Below are positions 23,816-31,454 of a stretch of DNA of 64,000 nt, piece after piece. The position numbers and the translations under genes are program-made. The notes under the pieces were generated by a model. That model had not been told where the DNA came from. It saw nothing but the letters and a program-made list of their open reading frames with translations, and ran no database searches. Position 1 is the stretch's first letter. Every line of letters begins with the position of its first letter. The DNA comes from Streptomyces aurantiacus (GTDB lineage: Bacteria; Actinomycetota; Actinomycetes; Streptomycetales; Streptomycetaceae), in NCBI RefSeq assembly GCF_027107535.1, contig NZ_CP114283.1:9052001-9116000 (forward strand). Direction: 5' to 3'.

Positions 23816-24808
23816 TCACCCGCGACGGCGGAACAGCCGCTTGAGTCCGTAGATGACGGCGAGCGCGGCCGCCAGAGCGATCGCGCCCGTCTTGAGGCCG
23901 ATGCCCGACCCGTCGTCGCCATCGGCTCCGCCGGCCGAACCGCCCTCGCCCGACGGTGACTTGCCGTCTCCGCCGCCGCCGGGGAAGTTCCCCGGCTCCA
24001 CGGAACTCCCGGCGCCCTCGCTCCCGTACAGCAGGGCGGAGCCGTCCCGGGTGTACGTCATCGACTCGCCCTGCCCCATGAGCGGCACGCTCAGTCCCCC
24101 CTGCCGCTTGGGCTTTCCGTTGTTCCACTTGTACGCGATGCCGTTGAAGTAGCCGCGTACGGAGAGCTGCTTGCCGTCGGGCGAGAAGGCCCCGTCGGTG
24201 ACCCAGAGGTCGATGTCGGCGGTGCGCTTGAAGATGTTGGTGCCGGAGGCGGAGAGCTTGGCGGGCCCCTCGTACAGGCCGCCCCCGTTCTCGTTCTTCG
24301 AGACGATGTAGGCCCGGCCGGTCTTCGGATGCACCATCAGCGCCTCCGCGTCCCGTGCCCCGTCCGCGTACTTCACGTCGTACTGCGTGGCCCGGACGGT
24401 CTGGTCCTTCAGCTGCTTCGGTTCGGGCAGCTCGTAGATCCACACGTGGTCCCACTTGCCGCCGAGGTTGTCGCCGATGTCGCCGACGTAGAGATGGCCG
24501 TTCGCCCCGACGGAGATGGCCTCCACGTCGCGGGGCCGGCCGACGCCCGTCATGGTGACGGTCGCGACGGTCTCGCCGGTCCTGCTGTCGACGGCGTAGA
24601 GGAAGGCGCCGTCGTCGCTGTCGTTGTGGGTCCAGTAGACGCCCGGGTGGGCCCGGGAGGCGGCGAGCCCGCTGGACTCGGTGATCCGGGGGTCCTTGAG
24701 AGTGAACCCGTCCGCGCCCTCCGCCCCGTCGTCATCGGCGGCAACGGCGGGCGCGGCGAGCACCCCGGCGAGAAGGGCCCCGGCAAGGAGCACGAGCGAG
24801 CGACGCAT
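23816..24808 (-). CDS. Secreted beta-propeller-like protein with C-terminal anchor
   Basis: A 330-residue exported protein that I do not recognise as a named enzyme. A signal peptide (1-24, ending AAPAVAADD) precedes a domain with repeated short beta elements (SSGLAASRAHPGVYWTHNDS, GRPRDVEAISVGANGHLYVGDIGDN, DAEALMVHPKTGRAYIVSK, WVTDGAFSPDGKQL) suggesting a beta-propeller. A Gly/Ser/Asp-rich linker (about 275-305), a hydrophobic helix (LKTGAIALAAALAVIYGL) and KRLFRRRG end the protein like a membrane anchor. ATG 24808 is the start that gives the signal peptide. Likely cell-surface. Confidence 0.75.
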   Translation of the reverse strand: MRRSLVLLAGALLAGVLAAPAVAADDDGAEGADGFTLKDPRITESSGLAASRAHPGVYWTHNDSDDGAFLYAVDSRTGETVATVTMTGVGRPRDVEAISVGANGHLYVGDIGDNLGGKWDHVWIYELPEPKQLKDQTVRATQYDVKYADGARDAEALMVHPKTGRAYIVSKNENGGGLYEGPAKLSASGTNIFKRTADIDLWVTDGAFSPDGKQLSVRGYFNGIAYKWNNGKPKRQGGLSVPLMGQGESMTYTRDGSALLYGSEGAGSSVEPGNFPGGGGDGKSPSGEGGSAGGADGDDGSGIGLKTGAIALAAALAVIYGLKRLFRRRG

Positions 24809-24897
24809 GCCCCAAGACTGCCATCCCCGCGGCCGGTTCAGCGGGGCGTGTCCAGCTTCACACCCCGCCCCCACCGGTGATCGTCCATCATGAGCGG

Positions 24898-25581
24898 ATG
24901 CTCAGGTTCATGCCGGTCGGCGACTCCATGACCATCGGAAGCGCCGGCGAACACACATGGCGTTACCGGCTGTGGCAGCACCTGTGCGGGACGTACGGGA
25001 GGCCGTTCGAGATCGTCGGCCCCCGGGAGACGCTCTACGACAAGGCCACGGCCGCCGCCGACTCGTACGAGTACGCCGACCCCGGCTTCCCCCGCGGCCA
25101 CCTCGCCGGCTGGGGCGAGGGCTGGCAGCACCTGGCCCCGCTGATCGGCGACGCGGTCCGCACGACCCGCGCCGACGTGCTCCTCGTGTCGCTGGGCCTG
25201 ATCGACCTGGGCTTCTACACGAACGCGGAACAGACGACGGAGAACGCCCGCACGTTCGTGGCGCGGGCCCGCACGGCGAATCCCCGCGTGTCGATGGTGC
25301 TCCTGCCGGTGATCCCGAACGTCCGCGCCGAGACCGACGCGCCCTTCGCCGCCGAGGTCGCCCGTTTCAACGAGCTCCTCGCGAAGACGGTGGCGGACCT
25401 GGACGAGCCCGCGTCCCCTCTCCTCCTGGCCTCGGTCCCGGAGTCGTACGACATCAGCCTGGACACGTACGACGGCACGCACCCCAATGCCTCCGGCGAA
25501 CACAAACTGGCGGCGGCCTTCACCGACGCGATGCATCAGGCGTGGGGCGTGGGCGAGCCGTACCGGGCCGAAACCACCTGA
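24898..25581 (+). CDS. SGNH/GDSL-type hydrolase
   Basis: A 227-residue intracellular-looking esterase of the SGNH fold. Block I is FMPVGDSMTIGSAGEHTWRYRL with the nucleophile Ser at residue 10; block V is TYDGTHPNASGEHKLA with the catalytic Asp-x-x-His. No signal peptide is visible. ATG 24898 is used; a GTG 21 bp upstream is possible and no ribosome site is clear for either. It is divergent from the surface protein with an 89-bp gap. Substrate unknown. Confidence 0.85.
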   Translation: MLRFMPVGDSMTIGSAGEHTWRYRLWQHLCGTYGRPFEIVGPRETLYDKATAAADSYEYADPGFPRGHLAGWGEGWQHLAPLIGDAVRTTRADVLLVSLGLIDLGFYTNAEQTTENARTFVARARTANPRVSMVLLPVIPNVRAETDAPFAAEVARFNELLAKTVADLDEPASPLLLASVPESYDISLDTYDGTHPNASGEHKLAAAFTDAMHQAWGVGEPYRAETT

Positions 25582-25669
25582 CCGGATCACGACGTGCCCT
25601 GGTCACCGTGCGTATCGTTGCACTGCGCGGCTGCACTCGTCCGAGGAGCGGCCGGGGAGGAACGCCACG

Positions 25670-26257
25670 ATGACCGTCCTTGACGACAGGATCGAGATGG
25701 CCGACGAGAGCAAGGGGCTCACGCTCGACGTGCTGTTCGAGCACCTGGAGCGGATGCCCGTCCCCGAGGGATACAAGGTTGAGATCGTCGAGGGGGCCAT
25801 CTTCATGTCGCCGCAGCGGGACACTCACTGGGAGATCATCGCGGATCTCTTCGAGCAACTCCGGACCAAGTACCCGCGGAAGCGCGTGAAGTCCGACGTC
25901 CGTGTCGACTACCCGGGTCAGCTCAACGGCTTTGCGAGTGATGTCACGTTGGTGGCCGAGGATGCCACCAAGGCGGACAACGGGTACTGGCGCTGCCAGG
26001 ACGTCCAGTTCGTCGCCGAAGTGATCTCCAGGGGCACCGCCCCCAACGACTACGGCCCCAAGAAGACCGCGTACGCCCTCGCCGAGGTCCCCGTCTACCT
26101 CATCGCCGACCCGTACCAGGGCAAGTGCCACCTCTTCACCCAGCCCAAGGACGGGGAGTACATCAGCGAACTCTCCGTCACCTTCGGCGCGGACGTCGAC
26201 ATGACGAACACGCCCCTCGGCCTCAAGCTCAGGACGGACGAGTTCCCCCGGGACTGA
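25670..26257 (+). CDS. Uma2-family putative endonuclease
   Basis: A 195-residue Uma2 (DUF820) protein with a PD-(D/E)xK-type core: the family entry GYKVEIVEGAIFMSPQRDTHWEII near 35-58, then PDV-like FASDVTLVAED and VQFVAEVISRGTAPNDYGPKKTAY, whose Glu and Lys fit the nuclease active site. The family is widespread and multi-copy in Streptomyces and its role is unknown. ATG 25670 has GGGAGG 9 nt upstream. No toxin-antitoxin partner is visible next to it. Confidence 0.88.
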   Translation: MTVLDDRIEMADESKGLTLDVLFEHLERMPVPEGYKVEIVEGAIFMSPQRDTHWEIIADLFEQLRTKYPRKRVKSDVRVDYPGQLNGFASDVTLVAEDATKADNGYWRCQDVQFVAEVISRGTAPNDYGPKKTAYALAEVPVYLIADPYQGKCHLFTQPKDGEYISELSVTFGADVDMTNTPLGLKLRTDEFPRD

Positions 26258-26286
26258 CGCCCCACCTCGCCCTCGGCCCTCTTGAC

Positions 26287-26302
26287 CTCAACCAAACTTG
26301 AG
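26287..26302. promoter_or_regulatory. MarR-type operator overlapping promoter
   Basis: CTCAA-N6-TTGAG lies between a TTGACC (-35, 26282-26287) and TACGGT (-10, 26307-26312), with the MarR-like ATG 6 nt later. The arrangement suggests autorepression of a leaderless transcript; the 19-bp spacer is longer than usual. Confidence 0.5.
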
Positions 26303-26318
26303 CTCCTACGGTCGGTTC

Positions 26319-26798
26319 ATGACCACACAGAGCCCCGCCCAGCCCACCCCGTACCCGCAGGCCCGCCTCGCCGCTCAGCCCATCGGCTACTGGACCGGCG
26401 CCGCCTACCGCGAGGTGGTCGGCCGCATCCGTACGGAGTTGGCGACCGAGTCGCTGACCCAGCCCCACTGGTGGGTCCTCAACCACGTCGCGGCCGCCCC
26501 GGCCCACTGGACCCGGACCGAACTCACCGCCAAGCTCACCCGCTACGACGACCAGGGCATCGACTTCGGTGACGTCTTCGACGACCTGGCGAGCCGCGAC
26601 TGGCTGACCGAGACGGCCTCCGGCACCCTCACCCTCACGGAGGCGGGAGAAGCAGGCCGACTCCGAGCCAGGGAACGCAACCTCCGGGCCCACGAACAGA
26701 TGCACGCCGGAATCACCGAGGAGGAGTACGTGGCCACGCTCGACGTCCTGCGCCGGGTGATCACGAACCTGGGCGGGGACAGCGACCTGCCGGAATAG
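26319..26798 (+). CDS. MarR-like winged-helix regulator
   Basis: A 159-residue winged-helix protein. After a Pro/Gln-rich start it shows GYWTGAAYREVVGRIRTEL (dimer helix), QPHWWVLNHVAAAPAHWTRTELTAKL, and a wing at LASRDWLTETASGTLTLTEAGEAGRLRARE, the usual MarR order. ATG 26319 is preferred to an in-frame start at 26298 because of the -10 box 6 nt upstream. An inverted repeat in the promoter suggests autoregulation. No obvious target gene is adjacent. Confidence 0.78.
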   Translation: MTTQSPAQPTPYPQARLAAQPIGYWTGAAYREVVGRIRTELATESLTQPHWWVLNHVAAAPAHWTRTELTAKLTRYDDQGIDFGDVFDDLASRDWLTETASGTLTLTEAGEAGRLRARERNLRAHEQMHAGITEEEYVATLDVLRRVITNLGGDSDLPE

Positions 26799-26862
26799 GC
26801 GCGACGGCCTCGCCTTGCGCCCCGAGGCCGCCTTCCGGGCTGCGGCAGCAGCGTATGACGCC

Positions 26863-27861
26863 CTACGCACCGGAGGCACACTCCTGTACGCGCGTCCGCC
26901 AACCGTCAGATAGCGGCTGGAGTGTCACCTCGAACGCGGCGGCCGTACGACAGCGGAGGCAGTGGGTCTCCTCGCTCCGGGGGCGGAAGACGTGTTCGGT
27001 ACCCGGCCCTGGGCAGGTCACCAGGCCCCGCCGGGCCGGGGCCACGGCCCGCTCGGGCGGTGGAGTGGGAGTCACCTGGCACCTCGCCGCCGGGAGCTTC
27101 TCGATCAGGCGGTGCCGCAGGAACCCGACCGCCGAACGGACACCGCCCGCGGGAAGGCCGCTCGTCAGGGCCCGGCGGAGATCCGGCGCCGAGACACCCC
27201 GTCGCAGCCACTCCGCCGCCGCGTCGGCCAGGAGACGGGCCTCACGTACGCCCAGGAGCAGATCCCGGTGCGCGTGGCGCAGGGACAGCAACACGCCTTC
27301 TGCCTGGACGAGTTCGGAGTCGGTCCCGGAGTCGGTCCCGGGCTCGGGCTCCTCGCCGACAGCAGCTTCATCCGCATCCGGAGTCGGGTCTTGGGGTGGT
27401 GGGTGGGGAAGGTTCTTCTCTCCCAGGTCTTCTCTCTGGGGAGAGTCACCGACCGTCCGCTCCCTCGGTCCGCCGACCGTCGGTGGCCGCTCACTCGGTA
27501 CGTCGTCGCCCACACCCATGTCCGCCCCTCCCTCTCGGACCCGGGACGCCTCGTCACGCGTGAGGGTGACATTGGCGAGGAGTTGTTCCGTGACCCAGCG
27601 GCCCCGCGCACCCTGCTCCCGCCACTCGTGCAAGTAGCGGCAGTCGGTGAGGAGTTGCTTGGCCTTCTGGTACGCCCGGCCCTTCAGGCCCAGCCTGGCC
27701 GCGTGTTCGCTGAGCGGCTTGGGGGCAGCGGCCTCGGACTCGGGGAGCCCCTGTACGTACAGCAGCAGAACCTTCGCGTCGCTGTTGAGCCGCGAGTGCC
27801 GTACGACGTCGTGCGAGGCTTTCGTGTAGCGCCGAACCGGCGCGATAGCATGCCGAAGCAT
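26863..27861 (-). CDS. Helix-turn-helix domain protein of unknown role
   Basis: A 332-residue protein. Residues 1-105 form a helical, winged-helix-like domain (RYTKASHDVVRHSRLNSDAKVLLLYVQGLPES, LGLKGRAYQKAKQLLTDCRYLHEW). An acidic, Pro-rich linker follows (about 130-190), then a second helical domain (LRHAHRDLLLGVREARLLADAAAEWLRRG) and a C-terminal CPGPGTEHVF..CLRC segment with four possible metal-binding positions. Such proteins occur in Streptomyces next to XRE/DUF397 genes and resemble replication or plasmid-type HTH proteins in the first domain; no function is established. ATG 27861 lacks a strong ribosome site and an upstream GTG at about 27882 is possible. Confidence 0.65.
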   Translation of the reverse strand: MLRHAIAPVRRYTKASHDVVRHSRLNSDAKVLLLYVQGLPESEAAAPKPLSEHAARLGLKGRAYQKAKQLLTDCRYLHEWREQGARGRWVTEQLLANVTLTRDEASRVREGGADMGVGDDVPSERPPTVGGPRERTVGDSPQREDLGEKNLPHPPPQDPTPDADEAAVGEEPEPGTDSGTDSELVQAEGVLLSLRHAHRDLLLGVREARLLADAAAEWLRRGVSAPDLRRALTSGLPAGGVRSAVGFLRHRLIEKLPAARCQVTPTPPPERAVAPARRGLVTCPGPGTEHVFRPRSEETHCLRCRTAAAFEVTLQPLSDGWRTRVQECASGA

Positions 27862-27966
27862 TTCTGGTGGACGTCCATCCACTAGTGATGAAGGTCCTCG
27901 GCGGGTGTTGGTAGCACCTCCGGGGACCGCTCCGCACACAGACGTGCACGGAGTGTGATGTCGCGG

Positions 27967-28386
27967 TCACCGTACAGCACCGATCAAGCGACTCACCACC
28001 TCGTACAACAACCCCGCCTCCACGAACGGCACTTCGGCCGTCGGCTCCGACCGCCACTCCAACGGCCAGGTCAGCCCACCCAACGCGGGCACCCCCACGT
28101 ACGCCCATCCCTGCGCGTCCCGCCCCAGGGCACGCACCCCGGCGGGCCAGCGGTGGCCCGCCACGCTTTGCGGGGGCAACAGGAAGTACATGTACCGGCA
28201 CCCGGTCGCCTCACGGACGATCGGTCCCGCCTGAAAGTCCGTGAACTGCATCAGCTCGTACGCCACTTGTTCTGCGAGTACGCCCGCGATGCGTACGGCG
28301 TCGAAGTGGATGCCGGCATGGCGGAGGCCGTGTCCGGAGGCGGGGATCCAGGAGTGCACCTTGGCCGGTGCGGTTTCCGAGTTCAT
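27967..28386 (-). CDS. Hypothetical protein divergent from XRE regulator
   Basis: A 139-residue soluble protein that I do not recognise. Seen: WIPASGHGLRHAGIHFDAVRI at the N-terminus, a central GPIVREATGCRYMYFLLPPQS strand-rich part, and LEWRSEPTAEVPFVEAGLLYEVV near the end. It looks like a single alpha/beta domain without transmembrane helices. The ATG at 28386 lies 20 bp from the perfect palindrome 28406-28422, shared with the divergent XRE gene, so the two are probably co-regulated. The HTH gene downstream on the same strand may belong to the same unit. Confidence 0.7.
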   Translation of the reverse strand: MNSETAPAKVHSWIPASGHGLRHAGIHFDAVRIAGVLAEQVAYELMQFTDFQAGPIVREATGCRYMYFLLPPQSVAGHRWPAGVRALGRDAQGWAYVGVPALGGLTWPLEWRSEPTAEVPFVEAGLLYEVVSRLIGAVR

Positions 28387-28405
28387 GGAGCAAATGCTTA
28401 CGGGC

Positions 28406-28422
28406 GGTCACATACTGTGACC
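28406..28422. promoter_or_regulatory. 17-bp palindromic operator between divergent genes
   Basis: GGTCACA-TAC-TGTGACC has perfect 7-bp arms. It lies 20 bp upstream of the hypothetical gene and 48 bp upstream of the XRE gene. The XRE/DUF5753 protein encoded next door is the likely binder. Confidence 0.7.
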
Positions 28423-28469
28423 AGGGTTACGCAAGGTCCGTGCACCTCTGTGCACTTGGGGAGGTCGTT

Positions 28470-29282
28470 GTGCACTCCGGTGATCAGGGTTCGAGCAACC
28501 TGGAGATGTTCGGCTCGTTGCTGCGGTTCTTCCGCGAACGGGCCGGGATGACGCAGGAGGGGCTGGGCGGACAGGTCGGGTATTCCAAGTCCCAAGTGGC
28601 GATGGTGGAGAGGGGCGAGCGTCCACCCAAGGGGAAGCTCGTCGAGATCGCGGACGAGGCGCTGAGTGCACAAGGTGCACTTCTTGCGGCAGGCAAGCAC
28701 CTGAGGGCCAGCCGCTTCCCCTCGTGGTTCGAGGACTACGCCGGGTTGGAGGCCAAGGCAACCGCCATCTACATGTACGCGAACCACCTGATCCCCGGCC
28801 TTCTCCAGACCGAGGTGTATGGACGGGCGACCTTCGACGTCCACTGCCCACCCTTGGAGGACGACGAGATCGAGGCCCGACTCGCTGCCCGCCTTGACCG
28901 GCAGCGGGTCTTGGACCGCAAACCCGCCCCGGTCATCGGCTTTGTGCTGGAGGAACACGTCCTAAGACGGCCCCTCGGAGGTGAGCAGGCTCTCAAGGAG
29001 CAGTTGGGCCACATCCTCGACGTGGGGAAACGGCGCAACATCGCAATCCAGGTGATGCCCACCAACCGGCAGATCCACGCGGGACTCGACGGCCCGATGA
29101 TCCTGCTGGAGACGCATGCGCACAAACAGATCACTTACGTCGAGGGACCGAGCAACGGCTACTTCATCAGCGAACAGCCCGACCTGGGAAACACGTTCGC
29201 GCGATATGGCATTCTGCGGGCGCAGGCCCTCAACCCCGAGGAGTCGGCGAAGCTGATCGACGAAGTGGCGGGTGAACTATGA
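28470..29282 (+). CDS. XRE-family regulator with DUF5753 domain
   Basis: A 270-residue regulator. The helix-turn-helix spans 10-65 (LLRFFRERAGMTQEGLGGQVGYSKSQVAMVERGERPPKG). DUF5753 runs from about 85 (FPSWFEDYAGLEAKATAIYMYANHLIPGLLQTEVYGRA) to 265, with IQVMPTNRQIHAGLDGPMILLE. GTG 28470 is chosen for GGGGAGG 5 nt upstream. Its TGA overlaps the DUF397 ATG, giving the standard coupled XRE/DUF397 pair. The palindrome upstream suggests autoregulation together with the divergent gene. Confidence 0.92.
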   Translation: MHSGDQGSSNLEMFGSLLRFFRERAGMTQEGLGGQVGYSKSQVAMVERGERPPKGKLVEIADEALSAQGALLAAGKHLRASRFPSWFEDYAGLEAKATAIYMYANHLIPGLLQTEVYGRATFDVHCPPLEDDEIEARLAARLDRQRVLDRKPAPVIGFVLEEHVLRRPLGGEQALKEQLGHILDVGKRRNIAIQVMPTNRQIHAGLDGPMILLETHAHKQITYVEGPSNGYFISEQPDLGNTFARYGILRAQALNPEESAKLIDEVAGEL

Positions 29283-29479
29283 GCGCAGACCTGAAGTGGT
29301 TCAAGAGCAGCTACAGCAGCGGTCAGGGCGGCGAATGCGTCGAGATAGCGATCGCCGACCCCCCCCTCACCGCCGCCACCTCCATCCACATCCGCGACTC
29401 CAAAACCCCCACCGCTCCCACCCTCAAGGTCACAGCGGACACCTGGTCCGCCTTTCTCAACCTCACCGCTGGAGCATGA
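29279..29479 (+). CDS. DUF397 small protein
   Basis: A 66-residue partner of the preceding XRE regulator, with WFKSSYSSGQGGECVEIAIA, IHIRDSKTP and DTWSAFLNL in the DUF397 order. The ATG overlaps the regulator's stop by 4 bp, so the two are translationally coupled. DUF397 proteins are thought to modulate their cognate XRE regulator; the mechanism is not established. Confidence 0.92.
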   Translation: MSADLKWFKSSYSSGQGGECVEIAIADPPLTAATSIHIRDSKTPTAPTLKVTADTWSAFLNLTAGA

Positions 29480-29575
29480 GCGAAGCTGGCCGAGGCGGCG
29501 GAGATCCGGCAGGGGCGTACCCGTACGACCATGTGGTGTTGCCTAGAGCGCACTCCACGCCGTTGGCTATGAGTC

Positions 29576-30565
29576 ATGAAGTACACGCAGCTGGGACGCA
29601 CAGGACTCAAGGTCAGCCGACTCGTGCTCGGGACCATGAACTTCGGGCCGCAGACGGACGAGGCCGACAGCCACGCCATCATGGACGCGGCGCTGGACGC
29701 GGGCATCAACTACTTCGACACCGCCAACGTGTACGGCTGGGGCGAGAACAAGGGCCGTACCGAGGAGATCATCGGCAGCTGGTTCGCCAAGGGCGGTGAG
29801 CGGCGCGACAAGGTGGTCCTCGCCACCAAGGTGTACGGGAACATGGCCGACGGCGACGCCTGGCCCAACCACGACAAGCTCTCCGCGCTGAACATCCGGC
29901 GGGCGGTGGACGCCAGCCTGAAGCGGCTGGGGACCGACTACATCGACGTCTACCAGTTCCACCACGTCGACCGCCGCACTCCCTTCGAGGAGATCTGGCA
30001 GGCCATCGACGTACTCGTCCAGCAGGGAAAGATCCTGTACGCCGGGTCCTCCAACTTCCCCGGCTACAAGATCGCCCAGGCCAACGAGATCGCCGCCCGC
30101 CGGGGCGGCACGATCGGCCTCGTCAGCGAGCAGTGCCTCTACAACCTCGCCGAGCGACGCGCCGAGATGGAGGTGATTCCCGCCGCGCGGGAGTACGGGC
30201 TCGGGGTGATCCCCTGGTCGCCGCTGCACGGCGGGCTGCTCGGTGGCGTCATCAAGAAGGAGGTCGAGGGCGGGCGCAGGGCGAGCGGCCGGGCCGCCGA
30301 CTCCCTCGCGAACACCTCGATCCGCGCCCAGGTCCAGTCGTACGAGGACCTGCTCGACAAGCACGGGATCGAGCCCGGTGAGGCCGCCCTGGCCTGGCTC
30401 CTCACCCGGCCCGGCGTGACCGGTCCGATCGTCGGTCCGCGCACCGCCGGTCAGCTGGAGTCGGCGCTGCGAGCCGTCGAACTCGAACTGAGCGAGGAGC
30501 TCCTGACCGGCCTGGACGAGATCTTCCCGGGCCCGGGCCCCTCCCCGGAGGCCTTCGCCTGGTAG
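29576..30565 (+). CDS. Aldo/keto reductase
   Basis: A 329-residue NADP-dependent oxidoreductase of the Kv-beta/YghZ-like AKR branch. The catalytic tetrad positions are Asp in YFDTANVYGWGENKGRTEE (near 48), the Tyr there (53), Lys in VVLATKVYG (near 83) and His in YQFHHVDRRTPFEE (near 126). GSSNFPGY and VIPWSPLHGGLL follow, and the cofactor segment is GPIVGPRTAGQLE near 290. ATG 29576. Monocistronic; the physiological substrate is unknown. Confidence 0.93.
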   Translation: MKYTQLGRTGLKVSRLVLGTMNFGPQTDEADSHAIMDAALDAGINYFDTANVYGWGENKGRTEEIIGSWFAKGGERRDKVVLATKVYGNMADGDAWPNHDKLSALNIRRAVDASLKRLGTDYIDVYQFHHVDRRTPFEEIWQAIDVLVQQGKILYAGSSNFPGYKIAQANEIAARRGGTIGLVSEQCLYNLAERRAEMEVIPAAREYGLGVIPWSPLHGGLLGGVIKKEVEGGRRASGRAADSLANTSIRAQVQSYEDLLDKHGIEPGEAALAWLLTRPGVTGPIVGPRTAGQLESALRAVELELSEELLTGLDEIFPGPGPSPEAFAW

Positions 30566-30739
30566 CGGGGTTCCTACGCCGGGTGTCCGACGGTTCTCGC
30601 TCGGTGGCGGGGCCCGGCGACCACGCCACTCCGGGGGCGCGGGACTGTCACATCGTGCGGCTCCGCCGCAGGGCGCGACCAGCCGCGACGGGCCCGCGGA
30701 CGCGCACCGCGGAGGGCACGACGGCGGGGTGGCGGCCGG

Positions 30740-30859
30740 TCATCTACCGACGGCCGCCGCCATCGCCACCACAACGAACATCAGCACAAGCACACCGGCC
30801 ATGATCCGGTTCCGCGTCTTCGGGTCCACGCGTCGAGCGTAACCGGCTCCTTCAGGCAT
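30740..30859 (-). CDS. 39-residue single-helix membrane peptide overlapping thpR
   Basis: A tiny frame reading MPEGAGYARR, VDPKTRNRIM, then one hydrophobic helix AGVLVLMFVVVAMAAAVG and a final Arg. Its ATG overlaps the thpR stop (ATGCCTGA), with AAGGAG just inside the coding start; an internal GTG at 30829 is the alternative start, giving 29 residues. The basic PKTRNR segment followed by a clean transmembrane helix looks selected rather than random, and I believe similar mini-proteins occur in other Streptomyces. Likely translated by coupling with thpR; function unknown. Confidence 0.6.
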   Translation of the reverse strand: MPEGAGYARRVDPKTRNRIMAGVLVLMFVVVAMAAAVGR

Positions 30860-31436
30860 CCCCGCCGAGGGGCCCGCCCAGGGGCCACCGGGCCAGCGAC
30901 TCGTACCGCGGCTGCTCCCCCGGCACGCCCGAGGCGGGCAGCCGGCTCCGCATCAGGGACAGCTCGCCGACGGTCCAGGTCCGCCCCTCGAAGCCGTCCA
31001 GCGCGGACACGTACGGAGCGAAGTCCGCCTCCTCGCGGCTGCGGGCCAGCGTGAGGTGCGGCCGGTACCGGCGGTGCTCCTCCCGGTCCACGCCCGCCTT
31101 GCGCCCGGCCGCCGCCGTCCGTTCGGCGAGCAGCCGCAGGGTCCGTACGTCTCCCGCGGCGCCCGCCCACAGCGCGCGGCCCCCGAAACGGCCGCCGCCC
31201 CGAAGGGACAGGGGGAACGGGTCGGTCCGCCGCGCCGCCCGCTCCAGCCGGACCGACAGCTCCGGCACGGCCTCCTCGTCGACCTCTCCGTAGAACGCGA
31301 GCGTGAAGTGCCAGCCGGGTCGGGCCGTCCAGCGCAGCCCGCGGTCCGCGCCAGGCAGCTTGCGCAACCCGGCGACCACCGAGGCGAGTTCGTCGGTCAC
31401 TTCCTTCGGGGGCAGCACCGCGGCGAAGAGTCTCAT
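30852..31436 (-). CDS. thpR: RNA 2',3'-cyclic phosphodiesterase
   Basis: A 194-residue 2H phosphoesterase. The two catalytic HxTx motifs are HFTLAFYG (near 43) and HLTLARSR (near 127), embedded in the LigT/ThpR pattern starting MRLFAAVLPP. The enzyme opens 2',3'-cyclic phosphate RNA ends and also shows ligase activity in some homologues. It lies 18 bp downstream of the MFS gene on the same strand and overlaps a mini membrane-protein frame at its 3' end. Confidence 0.92.
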   Translation of the reverse strand: MRLFAAVLPPKEVTDELASVVAGLRKLPGADRGLRWTARPGWHFTLAFYGEVDEEAVPELSVRLERAARRTDPFPLSLRGGGRFGGRALWAGAAGDVRTLRLLAERTAAAGRKAGVDREEHRRYRPHLTLARSREEADFAPYVSALDGFEGRTWTVGELSLMRSRLPASGVPGEQPRYESLARWPLGGPLGGDA

Positions 31437-31454
31437 GGCAGCCGGGGTCGCGGC

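Noticed and set aside
25670..26798. Uma2 protein plus MarR-like gene as a toxin-antitoxin or defence pair
   Set aside because: The genes are separated by 61 bp with an independent promoter for the second, and Uma2 proteins are usually solitary multi-copy genes in Streptomyces.
26863..29479. Integrated plasmid or prophage fragment
   Set aside because: An HTH protein resembling plasmid-type regulators is present, but there is no integrase, att repeat, tRNA or replication gene, and base composition matches the rest.
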